This document shows, one piece after another, positions 29,891 to 37,500 of a DNA stretch of 64,000 nt. The translations under genes and the position numbers were made by a program. The first letter of the stretch is position 1; each line of letters opens with the position of its first letter. Below the pieces are notes generated by a model. That model saw only the letters and a list, made by a program, of their open reading frames with translations, was not told where the DNA came from and did no database searches. The DNA comes from Prauserella aidingensis (lineage in GTDB: Bacteria > Actinomycetota > Actinomycetes > Mycobacteriales > Pseudonocardiaceae), in assembly GCF_024171865.1 (NCBI RefSeq), contig NZ_JAMTCN010000005.1:225297-289296 (forward strand), in the 5' to 3' direction.

Positions 29891-31342
29891 TCATTCCGGC
29901 CGCATCGACGGGTCGCCGGACGGCGGATCCTGCGCTGCGGCGGCGAGCTCCTTCCTTTCCGAACGGCCCAGCCATATCGGCACCGCGAGCAGGCCGTAGC
30001 AGACGAGGCCGATGAAGATGTAGAGGTACGGCTCCCACCAGTTGGTGTCGGTCGTCGGCTCGTCGTAGTGGAATCCGAGCCACTCGACCGGCAGTGGCGG
30101 GAGGTTCCCGTCGATCACGTCACCGACCTCGCCGCTGCTCACACCGACCTGGTGAGTCCGACCGTCGATCGTGTACTCGCCGACGAACTTCGAGGTAATG
30201 CTGCCTTGGCGACTGGAACGCCAGTCGGATTCACGGACGAGGTGCACCTCGATCTCTTCGGACAGTCCGGTCGCCATTCCGACTCCGTTGATCATGGCGA
30301 CGCTGCCGTAGCCGAGAAGACCGAGCAGCAGAGCGATCGCGGCGATCACGATGCCGATGATGCCCAGGGTCGGGATCTCCTTGGACTTCTGTTCGTCGTC
30401 CTCGGCCGCCGACGGTGCCGGTTCGGCGATCAGATGGTTCTCGTTCTCGACCTGGGAATGCACGGGTGTCGCGTCGCCTGCCTGAGCGGGCGTCGCCCCG
30501 GCCACGGCCCCGGCGGGCGCCGCTCCGGGGATGCAGTCGAGGAGGCCGAGCATCGTGTTGACGGTCCGGGTGACTTCGAACGGGTCGATGCGACCGGGCG
30601 CCGTGGTGTACAGCAGGCCGGATTCGAACGTGTACACGCGGGGAAACATGCGTTGCCGGTTGAGCAGGCACGACGTCGCCTCGGTGTTCAGCATGCGCGC
30701 CGCCGCGGCGTGATCGCTGGTGAACGCAGCGAGGTAGCGGTTCGCAGGGGAGGCGATCGCGGCCTGCACCCAGTGACCCTGTCGCTGGGCCACGGTGACC
30801 GGGGGCTCGGTGACCAGCGAGCCGTCCTGGGGTGTGAACGGGCTGTCCGGATCGATCGCTCTGCCCGTGACGTCCGTGTCCGGCTGTTCGGTCAGCCGGA
30901 GCGGCGGCAGGTCCGTTGTGACGATGTCGATGCGGTGTTCGTACGAGGTGCTGATCTTGCTGGGGCCTGTGCTCCTCTGCCGTATCGATGCCTCGCTGAT
31001 GCGCACCCGCCACGGACCGCGAGTGAACTCGACGGCCACCTCGAACCGCGGTTTGCGTCGCACGGCCAACCGGCGTGCCCCGCGGGTCTCCATCTCGAAC
31101 GGCGGCCACAGTGCAGCCGACCAGGCGCCGGCCTCGTCGCGGGTCTGCACGGTGCCGCTCAGGGGCGTCGCCATCTCGCGGAGCGCGTCGAGGTGGGCCT
31201 TTTCCTCCTGCCGGTCTTTCCGGCTGGCGAGGTACTGGCCGCCGCCGAAAATGGCGGCGAGGCCGAGCAGCAGCGGCCACATGTCGAGCAGGACCGAGGA
31301 GCTGTCGAACCAATCCCCGATGCCTTCGAGTAGGGATTCCAT
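29891..31342 (-). CDS. Three-helix membrane protein of the secretion cassette (DUF3592-like C-terminus)
   Basis: A 483-aa protein of unknown function. Hydrophobic helices at about 20-38, 327-349 and 439-458. Residues 40-270 form a soluble domain whose end (about 199-270, with RMFPRVYTFESGLLY and a following IDP) matches residues 143-215 of the protein at 35333-36004 (RMMPRVTVEGGVLHM, LDP). The loop between helices 2 and 3 (YTIDGRTHQVG then FHYDEP) looks like DUF3592. It starts three bases after the 370-aa gene, so it is translationally linked to that WXG-type protein. It may be a dedicated membrane factor for the substrate pair (inference). Confidence 0.75.
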   Translation of the reverse strand: MESLLEGIGDWFDSSSVLLDMWPLLLGLAAIFGGGQYLASRKDRQEEKAHLDALREMATPLSGTVQTRDEAGAWSAALWPPFEMETRGARRLAVRRKPRFEVAVEFTRGPWRVRISEASIRQRSTGPSKISTSYEHRIDIVTTDLPPLRLTEQPDTDVTGRAIDPDSPFTPQDGSLVTEPPVTVAQRQGHWVQAAIASPANRYLAAFTSDHAAAARMLNTEATSCLLNRQRMFPRVYTFESGLLYTTAPGRIDPFEVTRTVNTMLGLLDCIPGAAPAGAVAGATPAQAGDATPVHSQVENENHLIAEPAPSAAEDDEQKSKEIPTLGIIGIVIAAIALLLGLLGYGSVAMINGVGMATGLSEEIEVHLVRESDWRSSRQGSITSKFVGEYTIDGRTHQVGVSSGEVGDVIDGNLPPLPVEWLGFHYDEPTTDTNWWEPYLYIFIGLVCYGLLAVPIWLGRSERKELAAAAQDPPSGDPSMRPE

Positions 31343-31345
31343 GCC

Positions 31346-32458
31346 TCAGATGTCCAGGTGGTCTTCGGTCTCGCTCTTCGACTGGTCCTCGCCGGCCGCT
31401 TGGCCCTCACCCGCCCTGTTGAGTTGGTTGAGATTGCCGGCAAGCTTGCCCTGTCCGCCCTTCATGCCGACCTGTTGCAGCCCGGCGTCTCTGCCCGCTT
31501 CCCACATGGACCGGCCGAAACCGTCCTGCAGTCGTTCACCGACCAGGCCTTTGCCGCTCAGCAGTTTCTCCCGGGCGCCGGCGGTGCCGTCCTCGACCGC
31601 CAGATCGGCCAGGCCGCTGCGCATCCGCCTGTGGTCCATCGCCTGGCGAACGCCCTGGTTGAGGTTTCCCATGCGGGTCCGCATCCTGCGCAGGAAGTCC
31701 ATGATTTTGCTCAGGACGTCCTTCAGCTTCTGCACCAGCCGGGACACCCGGCTGCCCGTGCTCGCCGCGCGGACCCCGGTGGCGGCTGAGGCCGCGGCGG
31801 TGGACCCGCCGAAGGTCGGCCCCGCACTCGCGAGGGCAGGGATCCAGATCATGATCAGCCAGGTGATGAGCTCGGTCAGGATGGCCTTGATGACCTCCTC
31901 GATGACCGTCATCACCATGCTGGACAACTGAAGAGTCTTGGCGAGCTCGCCCGCCTGACCGGCAACACCGTCGATGCCCTTGGCGAAGTCCGCAAGCTTG
32001 GTGCCTGCTGCCTCGGAGGCCTCGCCGCCCCAGTTCTGCAGTGACGAGTTGAGTTCCTCGCTGAACTTGCCGCTCAGCTCTTCGATGCCTTGGCCGATGG
32101 CGGTGAAGTTGTCGCCTGCTTGCTTCAGAGCGGGCCCGTCGCCGCTGACCATGTGGATGGCGTCCTGCAGTGGCTGGCAGATGGAGATGAGGAAGTCCAG
32201 GCCCTGTCCGACCAGCCAGCCGATGGGGTCCATGGCGATGTCGCCGGCAAGCCCCGTACAGGATGAAATGAAGCCCGTACCTTCGGAGAGCAGATCGCCG
32301 ATCTCCGAATCGGTTGCGCCGTCGGTGAGATTGCCGCCCGCTTGGAAGGTCTTGACCGCGCCGCCGAGGACCGGAGCGGATTCCACCGCCGTCATGCCGA
32401 TGTCCTTGTCGCCGGTCGTGATCTCGACGCCGCCGGCTTCGGTCTTCTCTTCGGCCAT
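31346..32458 (-). CDS. WXG-domain large protein 2 of the secretion cassette
   Basis: A 370-aa protein with no named homologue that I can assign. Residues about 95-195 form two long helices joined at WGG (143-145), the WXG100 hairpin pattern. A hydrophobic segment follows (about 191-212, ILTELITWLIMIWIPALAS), then a basic helical C-terminal half and an acidic end. It is a clear paralogue of the 383-aa protein at 33761-34912: both share GWLVG-GLDFL, PLQDA-HMV-GDGPAL, KGIDGV and SSM-M-VIEEVIKAI-TE. Two bases separate it from the EspC-like gene upstream, suggesting a heterodimeric type VII secretion substrate or a membrane-inserted partner. Confidence 0.8.
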   Translation of the reverse strand: MAEEKTEAGGVEITTGDKDIGMTAVESAPVLGGAVKTFQAGGNLTDGATDSEIGDLLSEGTGFISSCTGLAGDIAMDPIGWLVGQGLDFLISICQPLQDAIHMVSGDGPALKQAGDNFTAIGQGIEELSGKFSEELNSSLQNWGGEASEAAGTKLADFAKGIDGVAGQAGELAKTLQLSSMVMTVIEEVIKAILTELITWLIMIWIPALASAGPTFGGSTAAASAATGVRAASTGSRVSRLVQKLKDVLSKIMDFLRRMRTRMGNLNQGVRQAMDHRRMRSGLADLAVEDGTAGAREKLLSGKGLVGERLQDGFGRSMWEAGRDAGLQQVGMKGGQGKLAGNLNQLNRAGEGQAAGEDQSKSETEDHLDI

Positions 32459-32460
32459 CG

Positions 32461-32781
32461 CTACTTGTCCCCGATCGTGATGTCGAACTTGTCCAGGAGC
32501 TCCTTCACCGCTCGTTCCTTCTCGCGGTAGCCCTTGGCCGCGCTGGCGAACTTGTCCTCACCGGACGCGAAACCCTCGTCGAGGCTCGTGAAGAGATCCT
32601 TGAGGTCGCCGAGCATTTCCTTGTATTGCTGAAGGACGAAAATGCCGACGATCCCCCAGGACTCGTCTCCCACGTCCGCCTTGTCGACGAGGCCGGAGAT
32701 CTGGTTGGCGGTCTGCCGCTGACCGCCCAGTTTCCCGGCGTAGGTATCCAGTTCGTCCGCATTGACGTCGAAGCCGCTCAT
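32461..32781 (-). CDS. EspC-like small type VII secretion protein 2
   Basis: A 106-aa protein. The opening MSGFDVNADELDTYAGKL fits the T7SS EspC family. Trp42-Gly43 sits in ADVGDESWG at the expected turn, and Tyr85-Glu89 forms the YxxxE export signal (YREKE) near the C-terminus. ATG 32781 is chosen because GAGGAGGGG precedes it; open frame extends further upstream without support. It shares an identical nine-residue block with its paralogue at 34924-35259. Its downstream neighbour, two bases away, is the 370-aa WXG protein. Confidence 0.82.
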   Translation of the reverse strand: MSGFDVNADELDTYAGKLGGQRQTANQISGLVDKADVGDESWGIVGIFVLQQYKEMLGDLKDLFTSLDEGFASGEDKFASAAKGYREKERAVKELLDKFDITIGDK

Positions 32782-33050
32782 TGGCCCCCTCCTCGTTGTC
32801 GCCGTCGCGCGCGGCGCCTGCGGCGGCTCGGCGCGCGTCTGACAGGACATGATGCCGTTTCGCCCTCGGACGTGACACCGCACCGTGCGGATCCGCGGTG
32901 CAGACCTCGAACGTGTGGCGTCCGTCGACCGGGCGGCCACCGGAACCCGAGAAGGCGGCGCCCGCAGGGTGCGAGCGCCGCCTCGAACGTGACGGTGGAT
33001 GCCGCCGGGAGCGGAGCCGCCGCGGCAGACGGGCCGCGGGTGGGCCTACC
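32782..33050. other. Gap splitting the secretion cassette in two
   Basis: 269 bases without a gene. A 9-bp hairpin AGGCGGCGC/GCGCCGCCT (32953-32983) could end transcription after the YbaB gene, and a dyad CACCG-tg-CGGATCCG-CGGTG (32881-32900) lies upstream of the second EspC-like gene, a candidate operator. The second module may therefore have its own promoter. Confidence 0.45.
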
Positions 33051-33635
33051 TCAGCGGTCGTCCTCGTTGAAGAGGTTCTTGAGGAAGTCGTCGCCCGCCG
33101 AACCGCCGCCCTGCGCGGGCGGGGGAGTGGGGCGGTCCTCCTCGGAGCCGTCGCCGAAGACGCTCTGGCGGGAGTAGTCCTCCTGGTACTCCTCCTCGAC
33201 CGGAACGTCCCTGCGCACCGGCTGCTCCTCCGCCATGCGCTGCCGCAGCTCCTCGGCCGGGATGCCGAACGCCTCGGCCTGAGTCTCGATGACCTGCTCG
33301 GTGGCGTTGATGCCCATGTCGCCCATGTGGTTGTCGACGATGCCGGCCTGCTTGCGCGCGGCCTCGGCGACGGCCTCGGACAGGGTCGACTTGATGGCGG
33401 CGGCGAGTGCCTGCGGCGGCTGGTTCATCGCCTTGTCCGTGAGCTGCAGATCCTTGACCGCACCGCCCGGACCGGCGACCACGGTGACCGAACGGTCGGC
33501 GTTCGAGGCGGTCGCCTCGAGCTCGGACAGTTCGTTCTGCATGTCCTGAACGCCGGCCATCTGCTGGTCGACGTGTTTCATCTTCGACTGGAACTTCTCG
33601 AACTCCGCGACGAGCCGGTCGAACTCAGCTGACAC
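33051..33635 (-). CDS. YbaB/EbfC-family protein of the secretion cassette
   Basis: A 194-aa protein. Residues about 5-110 match the YbaB/EbfC fold: a long N-terminal helix (FDRLVAEFEKFQSKMKHVDQQM), then the strand block VTVVAGPGGAVKDLQL and a helix ALAAAIKSTLSEAVAEA. The acidic Pro/Glu-rich tail is extra. GTG 33635 is chosen because GAGGGAGAAG precedes it. YbaB-like proteins (for example EspL) occur in mycobacterial ESX-1 loci, and this one lies 125 bases after the 383-aa WXG protein. Whether it binds nucleic acid or acts as a chaperone here is unknown. Confidence 0.8.
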   Translation of the reverse strand: MSAEFDRLVAEFEKFQSKMKHVDQQMAGVQDMQNELSELEATASNADRSVTVVAGPGGAVKDLQLTDKAMNQPPQALAAAIKSTLSEAVAEAARKQAGIVDNHMGDMGINATEQVIETQAEAFGIPAEELRQRMAEEQPVRRDVPVEEEYQEDYSRQSVFGDGSEEDRPTPPPAQGGGSAGDDFLKNLFNEDDR

Positions 33636-33760
33636 GTTGCTTCTCCCTCGACGACAATCGGACGGCGGCTGCCGCCCATCCTCCCCGCTGCGCCGGGTGC
33701 GTGCGCGCACACCCGCTGCCACGCGTCGTCCGGCCCCGCGGTGGGAGGCCGAACGAGGCG

Positions 33761-34912
33761 TCACATGCGCAGGTTCTCCTCGGTCTCCTCGGCCGACGCG
33801 CCGTTGCCGGTGTTCGCACCGTCGGCGGCTTCCTTGAGACCACGCGTGTTGTCGGTGATCTTGCCGTAGTGGTCGGTGACGAGCTTGGTGGCCTGGAGCG
33901 GGTCGTCACCGACCGGTTTCGTCGGGTCGACGCCGATGGTCTCCTGCGCCAGCTTGCCCGCTCCCGCCTTGCCGGCTTCCGCGGCGATCTTGCCGATCTT
34001 GCCTGCGTTCGTGGTGATCTCGGCGAGCTCGTCGGCCTTCGTTCCAAGACTGTTCGGCTTGACGCCGAGGCGCTTACCCAGCTTGACCATCGTCGAGCCG
34101 AACTTCTGGAAGAACGCGAAGATGTCGTCGAGGATCTTGCCGAGCTTGCCCAGCTTCGAGGTCACCTTCGAGATCGTCGAGGCCGCCTTCGGGGCGGTGG
34201 CGGCACCGGCCGCCGCCGTCGAGGCACCCGCCGTCGGCACCGCGGCCGCGAGCGCGGGCACCCACAGTGCGATGAGCCAGCTGACGATCTCGGTGATGAT
34301 GGCCTTGATGACCTCCTCGATGACCTTCATGAGCATCGAGGACAACTTCAGGATCTCCACGACGCCGCCCGCGCTCGTGGACACGCCGTCGATGCCCTTG
34401 GAGAAATCGGCGAGCGCGCTCTTGGCCGCGCCTGCCGCGTCGCCGTTCCAGTCGACGAGGGCCTCGTCGGCCACCCGGCGGAACTCGTTCGCGTAGTCGA
34501 CGAGCCCGTCACCGATGCCCTGGAAGTCCTGTGCCGCCTTCTCGAGCGCCGGGCCGTCGCCGGTGACCATGTGCAGCGCGTCCTGCAGCGGCGTGATCAG
34601 GTTCAGCAGGAAGTCCAGGCCGTGACCCACGAGCCAGCCGACCGGGTCGAGCACCGCCGTCGCCGCTTCGGTGCCGCACTCGGCGATGAAGCCCGCCGTG
34701 TCGGTGGCGCAGTTGGCCCCGTGCAGCACGACGTCGGCCGCGTCCGGGTCGTCGGGAAGGCCCTGCCAGAAGTTGGTGACGGTGTCGACGCCCTTGATGG
34801 CGGTCTCGACACCCGGGGTGTTCTTGGCGACGCCCATGGCGTAGTCGCCGAACCCCGATTCCTTGTCCGCGTTCAGAGTGATGTCGCCCGCGACGTCGTT
34901 GACCTCGGTCAT
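33761..34912 (-). CDS. WXG-domain large protein 1 of the secretion cassette
   Basis: A 383-aa paralogue of the protein at 31346-32458. The WXG-type hairpin turn is WNG at 155-157, between helices covering about 110-205. A hydrophobic segment follows (about 203-225), then an Ala-rich linker and a Lys-rich helical C-terminal half without recognisable toxin motif. ATG 34912 is chosen since the paralogous alignment and the stop of the upstream gene (34924) leave only a 11-base gap. It is probably co-folded with the EspC-like protein upstream. Confidence 0.8.
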   Translation of the reverse strand: MTEVNDVAGDITLNADKESGFGDYAMGVAKNTPGVETAIKGVDTVTNFWQGLPDDPDAADVVLHGANCATDTAGFIAECGTEAATAVLDPVGWLVGHGLDFLLNLITPLQDALHMVTGDGPALEKAAQDFQGIGDGLVDYANEFRRVADEALVDWNGDAAGAAKSALADFSKGIDGVSTSAGGVVEILKLSSMLMKVIEEVIKAIITEIVSWLIALWVPALAAAVPTAGASTAAAGAATAPKAASTISKVTSKLGKLGKILDDIFAFFQKFGSTMVKLGKRLGVKPNSLGTKADELAEITTNAGKIGKIAAEAGKAGAGKLAQETIGVDPTKPVGDDPLQATKLVTDHYGKITDNTRGLKEAADGANTGNGASAEETEENLRM

Positions 34913-34923
34913 GGCTGCGCCCC

Positions 34924-35259
34924 TCAGACTCGCGGCTCGTCGGTCGTGTCGATCGAACCCTGGTAACCGCCCAGGGTCACGACGTGCTGATCGTCGTTGG
35001 CGCGGTACGCCTTCGCCGCCGTCGAGATCTTCTCCGACGTCGTGTCCAGGCCCGTCTTGAGCGCGTCGAGCAGGTTCTTCAGCTCGGCGAGGGCCTCGTC
35101 GTACTTGCCCTTCGTCATGATCCCGACGACGCCCCACGACTCGTCGCCGACATCGGCGCGGCCGGTGAGCTCGTCGAACGTGCTCGCCTGTTCCTTGAAG
35201 GACGTGAGGTTGTCGCCGTAGCCCTCGAGGGCTTCGATCTCGACGTTGAATCCGGTCAT
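34924..35259 (-). CDS. EspC-like small type VII secretion protein 1
   Basis: A 111-aa protein starting MTGFNVEIEALEGYGDNL, the EspC-family opening. Trp42 lies in ADVGDESWG and the export motif YxxxD is Tyr85-Asp89 (YRAND), at exactly the same positions as in the paralogue at 32461-32781. ATG 35259 follows GGAGGCGGG. It is the first half of substrate pair 1, upstream of the 383-aa WXG protein. Confidence 0.82.
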   Translation of the reverse strand: MTGFNVEIEALEGYGDNLTSFKEQASTFDELTGRADVGDESWGVVGIMTKGKYDEALAELKNLLDALKTGLDTTSEKISTAAKAYRANDDQHVVTLGGYQGSIDTTDEPRV

Positions 35260-35332
35260 GCCCGCCTCCCTGGCAACTGTGTCCACTTCGACCGGGGTGC
35301 GGGCCCGCCGGTTCCCACCCGGCGGAAATTCG

Positions 35333-36004
35333 TCAGCGTGGAGGGTGTTGCTGAGCGGCGACGGTCCGGGCGAGCCGGGTGAGCAGCTCGGCGTTGCGGA
35401 ACAGCCCGTCCGGGTCCAACCGCTGCGCCGCCAGCATGTGCAGGACGCCGCCTTCGACGGTCACCCGCGGCATCATGCGGCTGCGCCGGTGCTCGGCGAA
35501 GATTGCGGCGACCTCGGGGGTGACGATGCGCCGCGCGAACTCCTCGTCGGGGGACAGCACGCGCAGCCGCTCGTCGGCGAACCCCTTCAGCGCAGGCAGC
35601 CTGCCGCCGGTCTCCGGGTCGACGCCGTAACGCATGTGTTCGCCGATCATCAGGTACGGGGCGTCGGCGGGCAGGCCGCTGGGGACCTGGATGATGCCGG
35701 TGTACCGGGCCTGCATGGTTCCGCCGCCCATGCGCCACTCGGCGGCCACGACGGGAAAGCCCCCGTAGGTGAACTCAACGGCGTAGGTGAACGGTGCGCC
35801 CGTGTGGGCGTCCTTCCCGGGGAACACGCCGAAGCTCGGCCGCGTCCCCCGCTCGTAGTAGTGCTCGACCGCGCCGGTCCGGCGGGCGAACTCCTCCCTG
35901 CCGACCTTCTTCGCCGCCGCGTTCCGCCGGGACACGAGGAACGCCACGATTGCCCCGAGCGCGCAGAGCCCCAGCAGAATCACCATCAACGTGCCCGGAT
36001 GCAT
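35333..36004 (-). CDS. Single-pass membrane protein of the secretion cassette
   Basis: A 223-aa protein of unknown function: one N-terminal transmembrane helix (residues 6-24), then a soluble domain. Residues 143-215, with RMMPRVTVEGGVLHM and LDPDGLF, align with the soluble domain of the 483-aa protein at 29891-31342, so the two are distant paralogues. ATG 36004 begins the hydrophobic helix; an in-frame open stretch extends upstream to 36439 without a binding site. It is first in the minus-strand cassette, 73 bases before the EspC-like gene, with a small hairpin at 35305-35325 between them. Confidence 0.72.
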   Translation of the reverse strand: MHPGTLMVILLGLCALGAIVAFLVSRRNAAAKKVGREEFARRTGAVEHYYERGTRPSFGVFPGKDAHTGAPFTYAVEFTYGGFPVVAAEWRMGGGTMQARYTGIIQVPSGLPADAPYLMIGEHMRYGVDPETGGRLPALKGFADERLRVLSPDEEFARRIVTPEVAAIFAEHRRSRMMPRVTVEGGVLHMLAAQRLDPDGLFRNAELLTRLARTVAAQQHPPR

Positions 36005-36566
36005 GTCCGTCGGACTCCCCTCGGTGTCGGTGCGTTCCGCCGTCGGCGCGCGGATCGGCCCGAGATACTCGAAACCGGCGGCCTGTCGCGTTAGGCTGAG
36101 CGTCAGCATCTCCGCGTCCGCGCGTGCACGAATCTCACGCAGGCCCGAGCGGTGATCCGCGGACGGTGATCGCGGTACCGTACCCGATGACCACCGCCGT
36201 CGCCGCCGGTCGCCGGGGCCGTTAGGGACCCCCGGGTCGTCGCTGTCGGCACGGGCGGGTATCTTTGACATCTGTGCCCGGCACGCTGCCGGGCTGCTCC
36301 GTGCGCCGAAGTGCTCACGGGCCGGATTCTCATGTCCGGACCGGGTCAGCAGGCCTCCGCAGTAGAACGTGGATCTGCAGCACGACGGTGGATCGGAGCT
36401 CCGGAAGTCATAACTCCGGAAACCCCGACGGGAGTTCACGGGTCATGACGACCCTGATGCGGGCCGACACGCCCGACCGCGGGGACCGGGGAGACAGAGC
36501 CACACACAGATAAGAGCCACAGTAAAGCTGCAGAAGCTTTTACAGACGCGAGAGAAAGCTGGTCCA
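36005..36566. other. Divergent control region between the secretion cassette and rpsL
   Basis: 562 bases with no convincing gene. It must hold the cassette promoter (minus) and the str operon promoter (plus). A TTGACA occurs at 36265-36270 and TATCTT at 36261-36265 overlaps it, but neither has an ideal partner; TAGAAC at 36363-36368 is another possible -10. An AT-rich hairpin lies close to rpsL. Confidence 0.5.
36522..36543 (+). promoter_or_regulatory. AT-rich hairpin in the rpsL leader
   Basis: GTAAAGCT (36522-36529) pairs with AGCTTTTAC (36535-36543) with one bulged T. It sits 23 bases before the rpsL TTG, close to the ribosome binding site, and its low GC is unlike its surroundings. It could modulate initiation. 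Confidence 0.35.
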
Positions 36567-36941
36567 TTGCCCACGATCCAGCAGCTGGTCCGCAAGGGCC
36601 GCCAGGACAAGGCTGCCAAGCAGAAGACCGCGGCGCTCAAGGGGAGCCCGCAGCGGCGCGGCGTGTGCACCCGCGTCTACACCACCACGCCGAAGAAGCC
36701 GAACTCCGCGCTCCGCAAGGTCGCGCGTGTCCGGCTGACCAGCGGCATCGAGGTCACCGCCTACATTCCGGGCGAGGGCCACAACCTGCAGGAGCACTCG
36801 ATGGTGCTCGTGCGTGGTGGTCGTGTGAAGGACCTCCCCGGTGTCCGCTACAAGATCGTCCGCGGTTCGCTCGACACGCAGGGCGTGAAGAACCGTAAGC
36901 AGGCGCGCAGCCGGTACGGCGCTAAGAAGGAGAAGAGCTAA
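36567..36941 (+). CDS. rpsL: 30S ribosomal protein S12
   Basis: A 124-aa S12 starting at TTG 36567 after AGAGAAAG. Core motif [17 protein letters not shown] with Lys43, and [13 protein letters not shown] with Lys88; both are the wild-type, streptomycin-sensitive residues. S12 lies at the decoding centre. It opens the str operon; its TAA overlaps the rpsG ATG by one base. Confidence 0.97.
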   Translation: MPTIQQLVRKGRQDKAAKQKTAALKGSPQRRGVCTRVYTTTPKKPNSALRKVARVRLTSGIEVTAYIPGEGHNLQEHSMVLVRGGRVKDLPGVRYKIVRGSLDTQGVKNRKQARSRYGAKKEKS

Positions 36942-37411
36942 TGCCCCGCAAGGGTCCGGCCCCGAAGCGGCCGCTGATCGCTGACCCGGTCTACGCATCG
37001 CCGCTCGTCACGCAGCTGATCAACAAGGTGCTGACCGACGGCAAGCGCTCGCTGGCCGAGCGCATCGTGTACGGCGCCCTGGAAGGCGCTCGCGAGAAGA
37101 CCGGCACCGACCCGGTCGTCACGCTGAAGCGCGCCCTCGACAACGTCAAGCCTTCCCTCGAGGTGAAGAGCCGTCGTGTCGGTGGTGCCACATACCAGGT
37201 GCCCATCGAGGTCAAGCCCGGTCGCTCGACGACCCTTGCGCTCCGCTGGATGGTCACGTACTCGCGTCAGCGCCGTGAGAAGACGATGATCGAGCGCCTG
37301 CAGAACGAGCTGCTCGACGCGAGCAACGGCCTCGGGGCCAGCGTGAAGCGCCGCGAGGACACGCACAAGATGGCCGAGTCGAACAAGGCCTTCGCGCACT
37401 ACCGCTGGTGA
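36941..37411 (+). CDS. rpsG: 30S ribosomal protein S7
   Basis: A 156-aa S7, primary binder of the 16S rRNA 3' domain. It opens [17 protein letters not shown], contains [19 protein letters not shown] and AIRW-type core [16 protein letters not shown], and ends NKAFAHYRW, all standard. The start overlaps the rpsL stop by one base. An 89-base gap separates it from fusA. Confidence 0.97.
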   Translation: MPRKGPAPKRPLIADPVYASPLVTQLINKVLTDGKRSLAERIVYGALEGAREKTGTDPVVTLKRALDNVKPSLEVKSRRVGGATYQVPIEVKPGRSTTLALRWMVTYSRQRREKTMIERLQNELLDASNGLGASVKRREDTHKMAESNKAFAHYRW

Positions 37412-37500
37412 ACCGCCACCACCGAAGCAAACCGACGCCCGGTCGACGTGAATGATCGAGCCAGTGCCGGGCCCCACGCTTGAGACAGGGGAACATTCAA

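Noticed and set aside
31346..34912. Toxin domain in the C-terminal halves of the two WXG large proteins
   Set aside because: Both ends are basic helical regions without catalytic motifs or an adjacent immunity-type gene, so no toxin call is made.
36005..36439. Upstream extension of the 223-aa cassette membrane protein
   Set aside because: The extra 145 residues are Arg/Ser/Pro-rich without hydrophobic or domain signal; the membrane helix begins right after ATG 36004.
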